The notes beneath the pieces were generated by a model. The model searched no databases and was not told where the DNA came from. It was given only the letters and a program-made list of their open reading frames with translations. Both the position numbers and the translations under genes were made by a program. Below are positions 9,213 through 16,126 of a DNA stretch of 58,223 bases, in pieces. The stretch comes from Aequorivita sp. (GTDB lineage Bacteria; Bacteroidota; Bacteroidia; Flavobacteriales; Flavobacteriaceae): assembly GCA_024637015.1 (NCBI GenBank), contig JAGXGE010000036.1, positions 1-58,223 of the forward strand. The letters are read 5' to 3'. The stretch's first letter is position 1. Every line of letters starts with the position of its first letter.

Positions 9213-10454
9213 TTATTCATACCTCAAACTTTCAATAGGGTCCAGTCCCGCCGCTTTTGAAGCTGGATAAGAGCCAGCAATAACCGCAACAATAAATGTT
9301 ATAATAGTTGCCCAGATTATTGCCGCCCACGGAAGTGTAAAATCGAATTTGAAAAATTTCGCAAATCCAAACCCGGTCAACACACCCAAAATAATCCCTA
9401 AAACGCTTCCGAATTGGCCAATTACAATGGTTTCAATAAAAAATTGGGTAGAAATAGTGGAACGTTTTGCCCCCAGCGCTTTGCGCACACCAATTTCCCG
9501 AGTACGTTCAGAAACTGAAACCAGCATAATATTCATCAAGGCGATGGAAGAACCGAGAATGGTAATGATACTGATGATCCATGCTGCAATTTGCAAATAT
9601 TGAGTAATGGATGCAATCCGGTTTATCAAATCGTCGCTGCGCTCAATGCCAAAGTTATTTGCTTCCACGGGATTTAATCTGCGTATATTTCTAAAAGTGA
9701 TGATTGCTTCGTCCTGCGCGGCTTCCATCATCTGTTTATCGTCCACTTTTACGCTTATGTTGTAGTTTATATTTGGTTGCGTATAGATTCCACGTGCAAC
9801 TTGTACCGGAATCAAAACTTTTAAATCTTGGTTATTTCCAAAAGTGGAACCTTTGGATTCCAGCACGCCAATTATTTTGAATTTCACCCCGCGAATACTG
9901 ATCGTTTTATTTATAGGGTCTTCATTTTCGAATAAATTTTTAAGGAAATCTGCCCCAATCAAACAGACCTTGTTATTATTTTGGATATCGAAAATGGTAA
10001 AATTTCTACCCCGGTCAATTTCGGTTCCAGTGTTTTCTAAATAGTTTTCGTTCACACCATAAACCTGTACTTCGGGGTCGGTTTTTTCAGAACTGTATTT
10101 CACCTCTGCTCCGGAGGTTCCCTGGAAGGAAAGTGAAGTTTTGGTATAAGGATATTCATATTTGTCCAAAAATTCCCGAACGTTGTTATAGCTAATAATG
10201 GGGTTGATTTTCTCCCGTTCACCACTTCTATTAGACCGAACACTAAATTCGTATTGCTGAATGTTGAACGTGTTGGCGCCCATAGAGGCAAAATTCCCTG
10301 AAATGGTAGTTTCCAAAGCTTTTACGGCACTCAAAACACCTACAAGAGCCCAAATGCCAATGCCGATAATTACAATGGTTAAGATCGTCCTAAGCAATTG
10401 GCTTTTGATGGAATCCAGTGCAATACGGACATTTTCCCAGAAAAGTGAAAACAT
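9213..10454 (-). CDS. ABC transporter permease, MacB/FtsX type
   Basis: 413 residues: an N-terminal membrane helix (about 20-42, SQLLRTILTIVIIGIGIWAL), a large periplasmic MacB_PCD domain (about 43-285), then an FtsX domain with three helices (about 290-312, 338-368, 380-403). SERTREIGVRKALGAKRSTI and SYPASKAAGLDPIESLRYE are the FtsX signatures. The matching ATPase is not adjacent. It is probably part of a tripartite efflux or lipoprotein-release system; the substrate cannot be told. Confidence 0.9.
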   Translation of the reverse strand: MFSLFWENVRIALDSIKSQLLRTILTIVIIGIGIWALVGVLSAVKALETTISGNFASMGANTFNIQQYEFSVRSNRSGEREKINPIISYNNVREFLDKYEYPYTKTSLSFQGTSGAEVKYSSEKTDPEVQVYGVNENYLENTGTEIDRGRNFTIFDIQNNNKVCLIGADFLKNLFENEDPINKTISIRGVKFKIIGVLESKGSTFGNNQDLKVLIPVQVARGIYTQPNINYNISVKVDDKQMMEAAQDEAIITFRNIRRLNPVEANNFGIERSDDLINRIASITQYLQIAAWIISIITILGSSIALMNIMLVSVSERTREIGVRKALGAKRSTISTQFFIETIVIGQFGSVLGIILGVLTGFGFAKFFKFDFTLPWAAIIWATIITFIVAVIAGSYPASKAAGLDPIESLRYE

Positions 10455-10612
10455 ATTTTTAATTTGTGTTTCTCGTTAGACTGCAAACGCACGATAAAGT
10501 TACAGAAATACTGTGAAGCATATATTGATTCTAGCAATCTTATTGTGGTAAACTTCATTATTATTTAGGATATTTGCCAAGTTAAAGTACAAATTTCAAA
10601 AACATAAAAATC

Positions 10613-11986
10613 TTGTCTAAAAAACCGTCCATCCCAAAAGGCACTCGCGATTTCAACCCAGAAGAAGTTTCCAGGCGCAATTATATTTTCAGTACAATAA
10701 AGGAAGCTTTTTCATTGTATGGTTTTCAACCTATAGAAACACCTTCGTTTGAGAATAGTGAAACCTTGATGGGGAAATATGGCGAAGAAGGCGACCGGTT
10801 GATTTTTAAGATTTTAAATAGTGGGGATTTTTTGTCCAAGGTTAACGATAATTTATACACTGAAAAGGATAGCTTTAAAATAACTTCAAAAATATCCGAA
10901 AAAGCCCTCCGTTATGACCTCACAGTGCCTTTTGCGCGTTATGTGGTTCAGCACCAAAACGAGATAACATTTCCTTTTAAACGCTATCAAATACAACCTG
11001 TTTGGCGTGCAGATAGACCGCAAAAAGGCCGTTTTCGTGAGTTTTTTCAGTGCGATGCCGATGTTGTGGGTTCAACCTCACTTTGGCAGGAAGTGGAGTT
11101 TGTGCAATTGTATGATGCCGTTTTCAGCAAACTAGGTCTAAAAGGTCCAACCATAAAAATAAACAACCGAAAAATATTGAGCGGCATTGCTGAAACCATA
11201 GGCGCGGAAGACAAGTTGATAGATTTCACTGTGGCGCTGGACAAGCTTGATAAAATAGGGGAGGAAGGCGTAAAAAAAGAAATGCGTGAAAAAGGCATTT
11301 CGGAAGATGCGTTGCAAAAATTGCAGCCTTTGTTTTCTTTAACCGGATCTGCAACAGAACAATTAAAAAGCCTGAAAGAATTATTGAGCAACTCCAAAAC
11401 TGGAGTTCAAGGCGTGGAAGAGCTGAAATTTATAACTGACAATATTAAAACGCTCGGCTTGCAAACGGCATCGTTACAAATTGATGTTACGCTTGCTCGC
11501 GGGTTAAACTATTACACAGGTGCTATTTTTGAAGTTTCAGCTCCCGCAGAAGTGAATATGGGAAGCATTGGCGGTGGTGGCAGATATGATGACCTAACGG
11601 GAATTTTTGGACTGAAGGATATGAGTGGGGTAGGTATTTCTTTCGGATTGGATCGAATTTATTTGGTTTTGGAAGAGCTCAATCTTTTTCCAGAAACCGT
11701 TTCGGAGAATAGCAAAGCACTCTTTATTAATTTTGGAGAAAGAGAAGCACTTTATGCAATGAAAGCGATAACTAACTTGCGAAATGCAGGAATTAAAGCT
11801 GAGTTGTATCCCGATGCCACAAAAATGGGCAAACAAATGGGATATGCAGATAAGCGGAATATTCCGTTTACAATTTTGGCTGGTGAAAAAGAAATAGAAT
11901 CACAGTCATACACGCTTAAGAATATGAAAAGCGGAGAACAATCCGAAGTGAATTTTTCGGAATTGGAAAAACTTCTAGGCAAATAA
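10613..11986 (+). CDS. hisS: Histidyl-tRNA synthetase
   Basis: Class II synthetase, 457 residues, TTG start ([19 protein letters not shown] is the standard N-terminus). Motif 1 follows GTRDFNPEE. The histidine-binding stretch [14 protein letters not shown] is near 101-114. Motif 2 is [18 protein letters not shown]. The HisA-type loops ARGLNYYTG and GGGGRYDDL are present, as is motif 3 [10 protein letters not shown]. The C-terminal anticodon-binding domain ends [15 protein letters not shown]. All expected motifs are intact. It appears monocistronic. Confidence 0.97.
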   Translation: MSKKPSIPKGTRDFNPEEVSRRNYIFSTIKEAFSLYGFQPIETPSFENSETLMGKYGEEGDRLIFKILNSGDFLSKVNDNLYTEKDSFKITSKISEKALRYDLTVPFARYVVQHQNEITFPFKRYQIQPVWRADRPQKGRFREFFQCDADVVGSTSLWQEVEFVQLYDAVFSKLGLKGPTIKINNRKILSGIAETIGAEDKLIDFTVALDKLDKIGEEGVKKEMREKGISEDALQKLQPLFSLTGSATEQLKSLKELLSNSKTGVQGVEELKFITDNIKTLGLQTASLQIDVTLARGLNYYTGAIFEVSAPAEVNMGSIGGGGRYDDLTGIFGLKDMSGVGISFGLDRIYLVLEELNLFPETVSENSKALFINFGEREALYAMKAITNLRNAGIKAELYPDATKMGKQMGYADKRNIPFTILAGEKEIESQSYTLKNMKSGEQSEVNFSELEKLLGK

Positions 11987-11998
11987 GTATTATTTGCT

Positions 11999-12142
11999 CT
12001 AACTGAAACTTATTCCAGCAGTGGGTTCCGAAACTTCTGGTTTCGGTTTTTCCATTAATTTTCGTTCAACTTCCAGCCTTGCTTCTTCGGAAAGCATCCC
12101 GGCAATACGGAGCTTGGTTAAGTTTTTTAATGTGTCATTCAT
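11999..12142 (-). CDS. Small hypothetical protein, 47 aa
   Basis: ATG at 12142 overlaps the stop of the upstream membrane-protein gene by 4 bp (ATGA). The product starts MNDTLKNLTKLRIAGMLSEE and ends KPKPEVSEPTAGISFS. It is amphipathic and charged with a proline-rich tail, and has no signal peptide. The start-stop overlap argues that it is a real translationally coupled gene. No family recognised. It ends 12 bases from the convergent hisS stop. Confidence 0.55.
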   Translation of the reverse strand: MNDTLKNLTKLRIAGMLSEEARLEVERKLMEKPKPEVSEPTAGISFS

Positions 12143-12687
12143 TCGTCCCCAATTTCGTTAATAATCTTTTCGTAGGAAATAACATACTCAATCTGTTTTT
12201 CCTCTGAAACGTGTTTGCGGGGAGTTTCAAGAATTATAAAATCGAAAAGTTTTGAGATAATAATTTTCAAGCGTGTTTCTGTAGTCAATACTGCTTTGTG
12301 TAAGTAATGAGAGGCTATTGTTAATGTAACCGAAGCAATAAGCAGACCTATAAAATATACAGGTGTTGAAAAATCAAACATGGGTATAAAAGTGTATGTC
12401 ATAAAGAATATTCCTACAAAAAGGAATGAGTTACTAATATATTTAAAAGAAGTTTTAAATTCTGTTAAGTTTTCACTCGCATACTTTAGAAGAAGACCCG
12501 AGCATATTGCCATTAATGGAAGGCTAAGTGAAAACATAAAAGAGGACATATAGGAAAAGCCCAAAATGCCCTCTTTATCATTAAAGAGATAAAATATGTG
12601 CAAAAATGGCGATAATACCGCCACTGCCGCAAGAATAGTTATGTAAATACTAATCCTGGATTTATTCTTCAGAATCAAGAATCCCAT
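12139..12687 (-). CDS. Four-helix inner-membrane protein, unknown function
   Basis: The longest frame reaches an ATG at 12744, but the 5' part overlaps a convincing lipoprotein gene in another frame, so the ATG at 12687 (MGFLILKNKSRISIYI) is preferred, giving 182 residues. Four hydrophobic segments are visible: ISIYITILAAVAVLSPFL, the MSSFMFSLSLPLMAICSGLL region, SNSFLFVGIFFMTYTFI, and VYFIGLLIASVTLTIA. A charged cytoplasmic tail of about 55 residues follows. It is the middle gene of a three-gene overlapping cluster with a lipoprotein upstream and a 47-aa protein downstream. No family recognised. Confidence 0.7.
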   Translation of the reverse strand: MGFLILKNKSRISIYITILAAVAVLSPFLHIFYLFNDKEGILGFSYMSSFMFSLSLPLMAICSGLLLKYASENLTEFKTSFKYISNSFLFVGIFFMTYTFIPMFDFSTPVYFIGLLIASVTLTIASHYLHKAVLTTETRLKIIISKLFDFIILETPRKHVSEEKQIEYVISYEKIINEIGDE

Positions 12688-12817
12688 TACAGTTTCTGTC
12701 TCCTGGGGGGCATACTTTTGGTTTTTCAATTGCTTGTTCATCACTAATTTGGTTTTCTGGGGTACAGCTAATAGCTACAGTGGCTAGCATTAAAAATGCA
12801 AAAAAATAATTTTTCAT
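12662..12817 (-). CDS. Small lipoprotein with EF-hand-like loop, 51 aa
   Basis: Too short for usual ORF calling but well supported. ATG at 12817, then a signal peptide MKNYFFAFLMLATVAISC with the lipobox Cys at 18, and stop TAA at 12662-12664. The mature peptide is only about 34 residues and ends CPPGDRNCNGILDSEE. The stretch DRNCNGILDSEE fits a calcium-binding EF-hand/thrombospondin-3 loop (D-x-N-x-N-G-x-L-x3-E). Its 3' end overlaps the membrane-protein gene by 26 bp in another frame, implying coupled translation. Likely anchored in a membrane. Confidence 0.65.
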   Translation of the reverse strand: MKNYFFAFLMLATVAISCTPENQISDEQAIEKPKVCPPGDRNCNGILDSEE

Positions 12818-12963
12818 AAATATAGGTTTTAAAAGTTCAAGGGTAAAAATAAACCTTTAAAATACCTATATCACTATGTAGCTCAATAACTTATTAACTC
12901 ATTTTTAACAAAAGTAAGAATATTCGGCATATGTGCAAGATTTTTTTTTTTAATATGAAGAAT

Positions 12964-12991
12964 AAAAAAACCCTTCAGTTTTGAAGGGTTT
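12964..12991 (-). terminator. Terminator downstream of the tRNA-Met remnant
   Basis: On the minus strand AAACCCTTCA, loop AAAC, TGAAGGGTTT and a T-run. It directly follows the displaced tRNA 3' half (4 bases away), as a normal tRNA terminator would. Confidence 0.85.
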
Positions 12992-12994
12992 ATC

Positions 12995-13046
12995 GTAGCG
13001 AGAGGGGGGCACGATCCCGCGTCCGCCTCAGGCGGATATGAATCCG
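12995..13046 (-). pseudogene. Displaced 3' half of tRNA-Met
   Basis: 12995-13021 matches 13347-13373 of the intact tRNA-Met and its 3' flank at 26 of 27 positions: the acceptor 3' strand, the T arm, and the start of the variable region. 13037-13046 (TATGAATCCG on plus) is identical to the anticodon loop and 5' anticodon stem of the tRNA (13384-13393). Between them a 15-bp palindrome (13022-13036) replaces the 3' anticodon stem. The whole 5' half (acceptor 5' strand and D arm) is absent, so this cannot be a functional tRNA. The nuclease gene begins where the 5' half should be. Confidence 0.85.
13022..13036. repeat. 15-bp perfect palindrome at the nuclease/tRNA junction
   Basis: TCCGCCT-C-AGGCGGA, two 7-bp arms with one central base. 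It sits exactly where tRNA-derived sequence is interrupted and contains the nuclease stop codon (TGA, minus strand 13030-13028). Such G+C-rich palindromes recur in flavobacterial genomes; it may be a recombination scar or a cleavage target. Confidence 0.8.
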
Positions 13047-13309
13047 TCCGCGGTATATTTTGGAAAAACTGTTTTGTATATATATTCTCTTCCCTTTCCA
13101 GACTTCAGGAAATTTTCTCTTTGCATTGCCTGTTTTTTGGTTTTATGGAACTCAACTTCCAAAACCAGCCAAGGACGGTATTTCAGTGTATATCCTTTGT
13201 TTGAAAAATGGTTGTGGGAATAAAATCTTTGGATTAATGATGAAGAGTAACCAATATAGATTTTATGGTACTTTTTCGAATAAAGAATATATGTAACGAA
13301 TTCTTCCAT
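13028..13309 (-). CDS. GIY-YIG family endonuclease inserted at tRNA-Met
   Basis: 93 residues, a minimal single-domain GIY-YIG protein. YILYS (8-12) and KIYIG (16-20) form the GIY-YIG core; R27 in SLIQRFYSHN and E64 in MQRENFLKSGKGREYI supply the conserved Arg and Glu. Metal-dependent DNA cleavage is therefore expected. The ATG sits directly after the T-tract of the tRNA-Met terminator. The last residues (DGFISA) are encoded by sequence derived from a tRNA anticodon arm. No DNA-binding domain or partner is present. It resembles the stand-alone UvrC-like GIY-YIG proteins common in Bacteroidota, not UvrC itself. Function is inferred to be mobility-related. Confidence 0.88.
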   Translation of the reverse strand: MEEFVTYILYSKKYHKIYIGYSSSLIQRFYSHNHFSNKGYTLKYRPWLVLEVEFHKTKKQAMQRENFLKSGKGREYIYKTVFPKYTADGFISA

Positions 13310-13344
13310 AAAAAAATCCCCATAGAATTTATTCTTGGGGATTT
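13310..13344 (-). terminator. tRNA-Met terminator
   Basis: On the minus strand AAATCCCC, an inner AGAAT-AA-ATTCT stem, GGGGATTT, then T7. It lies 3 bases past the tRNA 3' end. The T-run abuts the ATG of the GIY-YIG gene. Confidence 0.9.
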
Positions 13345-13347
13345 AAG

Positions 13348-13421
13348 TAGCGAGAGCGGGGCACGATCCCGCGACCTCCGGGTTATGAATCCGACGCTCT
13401 AACCAGCTGAGCTACCTCGCC
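13348..13421 (-). tRNA. tRNA-Met (anticodon CAT)
   Basis: 74 nt, full cloverleaf on the minus strand. Acceptor GGCGAGG pairs with TCTCGCT (two G-U pairs). D arm GCTC/GAGC. Anticodon loop TTCATAA with CAT at 13387-13385. T arm GCGGG/CCCGC around ATCGTGC. Discriminator A; CCA is not encoded. The anticodon stem has an A-C mismatch next to the loop, which is common in this tRNA in the group. An elongator Met tRNA is most likely; a lysidine-modified tRNA-Ile2 with the same anticodon cannot be excluded by eye. Confidence 0.92.
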
Positions 13422-13467
13422 GTATTTTTGAGCCTTTGCCTGCCGAAGCATTTTGCGTAGGCGGGTG

Positions 13468-13497
13468 CAAAGATAGAAACAAAATTATCTGCCGCAA
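13468..13497 (-). promoter_or_regulatory. Promoter of tRNA-Met
   Basis: On the minus strand TTG (13497-13495), a 19-nt spacer, TATCTTTG (13475-13468), followed by CACCC. The leader between promoter and tRNA contains an imperfect GCCTACG/CGGCAGGC hairpin. Confidence 0.85.
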
Positions 13498-13625
13498 ATA
13501 TTAGGTTCTCTTTTTATTGAATTTATTTCGCCCTTCCAAGAGTTCTTATTAAATAAAAAATTTTCAATCTTTCATTTGAGGTTAAAATTAATATATATAT
13601 ATTGGGCATCAACTAACAGAAAGAT

Positions 13626-14012
13626 ATGGAAGACAAAATAAAATATGAATTGGAATTTCCCATCCAGGTTTCCCCTTCATTGTTATACCAATATATTTCC
13701 ACGCCTTCTGGCCTTTCGGAATGGTATGCAGACAACGTAAATTCACGAGGTGAATTCTATACTTTTATTTGGTCTCAAAGTGAAGAACGAGCTAAATTAT
13801 TGAGTAAAAAAAGTCCCGAACGCATCAAATTTAGATGGATTGAGGACGAAGGAGAAGAGTTCTATTTTGAGTTGCGGATACAGGTAGACGAAATCACAAA
13901 AGACGTTTCGTTGATGGTTACAGATTTTGCCGAAGAAGATGAAGTGGATGAAGGAAAAATGCTTTGGGAGAACATGGTTTCAAACTTAAAGCAAATTTTA
14001 GGTTCGGTCTAA
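13626..14012 (+). CDS. START-like domain protein
   Basis: 128 residues. MEDKIKYELEFPIQVSPSLL and YISTPSGLSEWYADNV are typical of the small AHSA1/START-like fold found throughout Bacteroidota, a helix-grip hydrophobic-ligand pocket. No signal peptide, acidic, no catalytic motif. It lies just upstream of the class IV aminotransferase and YqgE genes, a recurring flavobacterial arrangement, but a terminator-like hairpin separates it from the next gene. Ligand unknown. Confidence 0.88.
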   Translation: MEDKIKYELEFPIQVSPSLLYQYISTPSGLSEWYADNVNSRGEFYTFIWSQSEERAKLLSKKSPERIKFRWIEDEGEEFYFELRIQVDEITKDVSLMVTDFAEEDEVDEGKMLWENMVSNLKQILGSV

Positions 14013-14040
14013 AAACCCTATAAAATATACTACCTTTGAC

Positions 14041-14067
14041 CCGTCCTAAAAAAAGGACGGTTTTTTT
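14041..14067 (+). terminator. Terminator hairpin abutting the next start codon
   Basis: CCGTCC, loop TAAAAAAA, GGACGG, then T7 immediately followed by ATG. A TACCTTTG box at 14031-14038 lies just upstream. It can terminate the START-like gene, and it may also act as an attenuator or roadblock for the following gene. Confidence 0.8.
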
Positions 14068-14913
14068 ATGGTAAATATGAACGGGACATTGGTGGAAAAC
14101 CAAAAAAAAATCATCGCTATTGACAATAGGGGTTTAAATTATGGAGATGCCGTTTTTGAAACGTTGCGGTTTTCCGGTGGAAAAATATACTTTTGGGAAG
14201 ATCACTATTTTCGCTTAATGGCCTCAATGCGAATTCTGAGGATGGAAATTCCTATGAACTTTACGATGGAATTTCTTGAGGAAGAAATTTTAAGAACAAT
14301 AGACTCATCTGAATTAAAAAACACCACTTTTCGCGTAAAGCTGCTCGTTTGGCGCAAAACAGGTGGAAAATATACACCGAGTACCAATGAGATTGAATAT
14401 GCAATTTCATTTGAAAAGCTTGACGCGCCATTTTATATTATAAGCGAATCAGAATACGAAGTTGAACTTTTTAAAGACCATTTCATCACTTCTGGATTGC
14501 TTTCAACTTTAAAAAGCACCAATAGACTTATCAATATTTTAGGAAGCATTTTCGCAAAAGAGAATGGTTATCAAAATTGTTTGCTTCTGAACGAAAACAA
14601 GCAAGTTGTGGAGGCGCTTAATGGCAATATTTTTTTGATATCGGGTAATAATATTAAAACTCCACCACTCTCTGACGGCTGCTTAAATGGGATTTTGCGT
14701 AAACAGCTTATTTCAATTATAAAGGAGATGCCAGAATTCATATTGGAAGAAGCGTCAATTTCACCTTTTGAGCTTCAAAAAGCCGATGAGATTTTCATTA
14801 CAAATGTGATTCAAGGTATTGTTTCGATAACAAAATATCGCAAAAAGGAATTTGGAGATAAAGTTGTTAAGCTATTATTGCCAAAATTGAACCTAACAGC
14901 TCGAATGGGCTAA
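14068..14913 (+). CDS. Class IV aminotransferase (aminodeoxychorismate lyase-like)
   Basis: 281 residues with the fold-type IV PLP enzyme pattern: NYGDAVFETLRF near the N-terminus, WEDHYFRLMASM, the PLP lysine in TLKSTNRLINIL (about K149), NCLLLNENKQVVEALNGNIF, and LSDGCLNGILRK. Cytoplasmic. Both 4-amino-4-deoxychorismate lyase (folate synthesis) and branched-chain or D-amino-acid transaminase fit this fold; folate synthesis is the common annotation. ATG at 14068 follows a terminator T-tract; ATG at 14077 is an alternative start. It overlaps the convergent yqgE gene by 4 bp. Confidence 0.88.
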   Translation: MVNMNGTLVENQKKIIAIDNRGLNYGDAVFETLRFSGGKIYFWEDHYFRLMASMRILRMEIPMNFTMEFLEEEILRTIDSSELKNTTFRVKLLVWRKTGGKYTPSTNEIEYAISFEKLDAPFYIISESEYEVELFKDHFITSGLLSTLKSTNRLINILGSIFAKENGYQNCLLLNENKQVVEALNGNIFLISGNNIKTPPLSDGCLNGILRKQLISIIKEMPEFILEEASISPFELQKADEIFITNVIQGIVSITKYRKKEFGDKVVKLLLPKLNLTARMG

Positions 14914-15470
14914 TTGAAACTTGGGTTTTCAGGAGCATTGGACCATAAAAGATAATCACCACCAAATTCAATCATTTTTTCTTTCCAAAAATTGATATTG
15001 GTTTTGCCAATAATACTGTTGTTGTAGTTGTTTGGAACCACCACCCAGCTGTTTACTTCTAGTTCCTGTTCCAGTTGGTCGCTTTCCCATCCGGAATATC
15101 CAAGAAAGAAACGTATCTGGTCTTTTTTCAGTTTATCTTCTTTCAGCAGGTCTATTATAGCGTTGAAATCACCACCCCAATAGATTCCGTTTGAGATTTC
15201 AATACTACCAGGAATAATTTCAGGGATGCAATGTATAAAGTAGAGATTGTCCTGCTCGACAGGTCCTCCATTATACACTGGAAGTTTTGAATTTACTTCG
15301 GGTACAAAGTCGCGAAGCTTGTGTTCCAGAGGTTTGTTGAGGATAAACCCTACCGAGCCACCCTCGTTATACTCTGCCAAAAGTACGACTGAACGGTTAA
15401 AGGAAACGTCTCCAATAATAGATGGTTCTGCAACCAATAGCAATCCTTTGGCAGGCTTTAAGGTGGTCAT
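14910..15470 (-). CDS. YqgE/AlgH family protein (DUF179)
   Basis: 186 residues from the ATG at 15470 (MTTLKPAKGLLLVAEPSIIG); a TTG extension to 15488 adds only MTKKTK. KGLLLVAEP, FNRSVVLLAEYNEGGSVGFI and LNKPLEHKL are the DUF179 hallmarks; RFFLGYSGWESDQLEQEL is the second conserved block. The family is conserved and cytoplasmic, with no settled molecular function. The start is divergent from nothing close by; HU lies upstream on the same strand about 200 bp away. Confidence 0.93.
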   Translation of the reverse strand: MTTLKPAKGLLLVAEPSIIGDVSFNRSVVLLAEYNEGGSVGFILNKPLEHKLRDFVPEVNSKLPVYNGGPVEQDNLYFIHCIPEIIPGSIEISNGIYWGGDFNAIIDLLKEDKLKKDQIRFFLGYSGWESDQLEQELEVNSWVVVPNNYNNSIIGKTNINFWKEKMIEFGGDYLLWSNAPENPSFN

Positions 15471-15605
15471 TTTAGTTTTTTTGGTCAAATAAATCTAAGT
15501 ATTAAATTTAAAATTACCAAAAATTAACTCATTTGATATTTAAATTAGTCCTTTTCGTTGCTGGAAAAACGCGATTGAAATTTAGAAAATCGCCAATTTG
15601 TTGAA

Positions 15606-15644
15606 TAAAAAAACCTTCTTCCCATATAAATGAAAAGAAGGATT
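15606..15644 (-). terminator. Terminator downstream of HU
   Basis: On the minus strand AATCCTTCTT, a 14-nt loop, AAGAAGG and a T-run, about 29 bases after the HU stop codon. Confidence 0.75.
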
Positions 15645-15672
15645 CTTACATTTTGTAAAATATTATTTACAA

Positions 15673-15945
15673 TTAGTTTACGCTGTTTTGTAAATCTGAA
15701 CCAGCTTTGAACTTTACTACTTTTTTAGCAGCAATTTTAATGGTTTTACCAGTTTGAGGATTTCTACCTTCTCTAGCAGCTCTTTTTGATACTGACCAAG
15801 ATCCGAAACCTACAAGTGATACTCTATCACCTTTTTTAAGGGATTTTTCAACGTTGCCTAAGAAAGACTCTAAAGATTTCTTAGCAGCAGCTTTAGTAAT
15901 TCCGGCATCAGCTGCCATTGCATCGATTAAATCTGATTTGTTCAT
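15673..15945 (-). CDS. HU family nucleoid DNA-binding protein
   Basis: 90 residues, the standard HU length. MNKSDLIDAMAADAGITK at the N-terminus, the DNA-arm signature GFGSWSVSKRAAREGRNPQT, and KTIKIAAKKVVKFKAGSDL. It dimerises and bends DNA non-specifically. Monocistronic, with its own promoter and terminator. Sequence alone does not say whether this is HU-alpha or HU-beta type. Confidence 0.97.
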   Translation of the reverse strand: MNKSDLIDAMAADAGITKAAAKKSLESFLGNVEKSLKKGDRVSLVGFGSWSVSKRAAREGRNPQTGKTIKIAAKKVVKFKAGSDLQNSVN

Positions 15946-15992
15946 AATTTTTTTAAATTAAATTGTTGGTTAAACTTCGATTAATTGCTCTA

Positions 15993-16022
15993 CAAATTTA
16001 ACAGGAATATCCGTTCAGGCAA
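15993..16022 (-). promoter_or_regulatory. Promoter of the HU gene
   Basis: On the minus strand TTG (16022-16020), a 19-nt spacer, TAAATTTG (16000-15993). About 48 bases upstream of the ATG. Confidence 0.85.
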
Positions 16023-16126
16023 GTAACCACGCAGTAAATCCCTATTTTTGTTGATAACTTGGGGTGTTTGTTAATAAACATGGGGGTTTTTTCGGCGATT
16101 TTAATGAAATCAGTGCTGACAAGGGT

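Noticed and set aside
12687-12744. Longer N-terminus for the 12.1-12.7 kb membrane protein
   Set aside because: It overlaps the lipoprotein frame, which has a better signal peptide and lipobox; the extension is hydrophilic and unremarkable.
12995-13046. Second tRNA-Met
   Set aside because: Lacks the 5' acceptor strand and D arm and has a palindrome in place of the anticodon stem, so it cannot fold as a tRNA.
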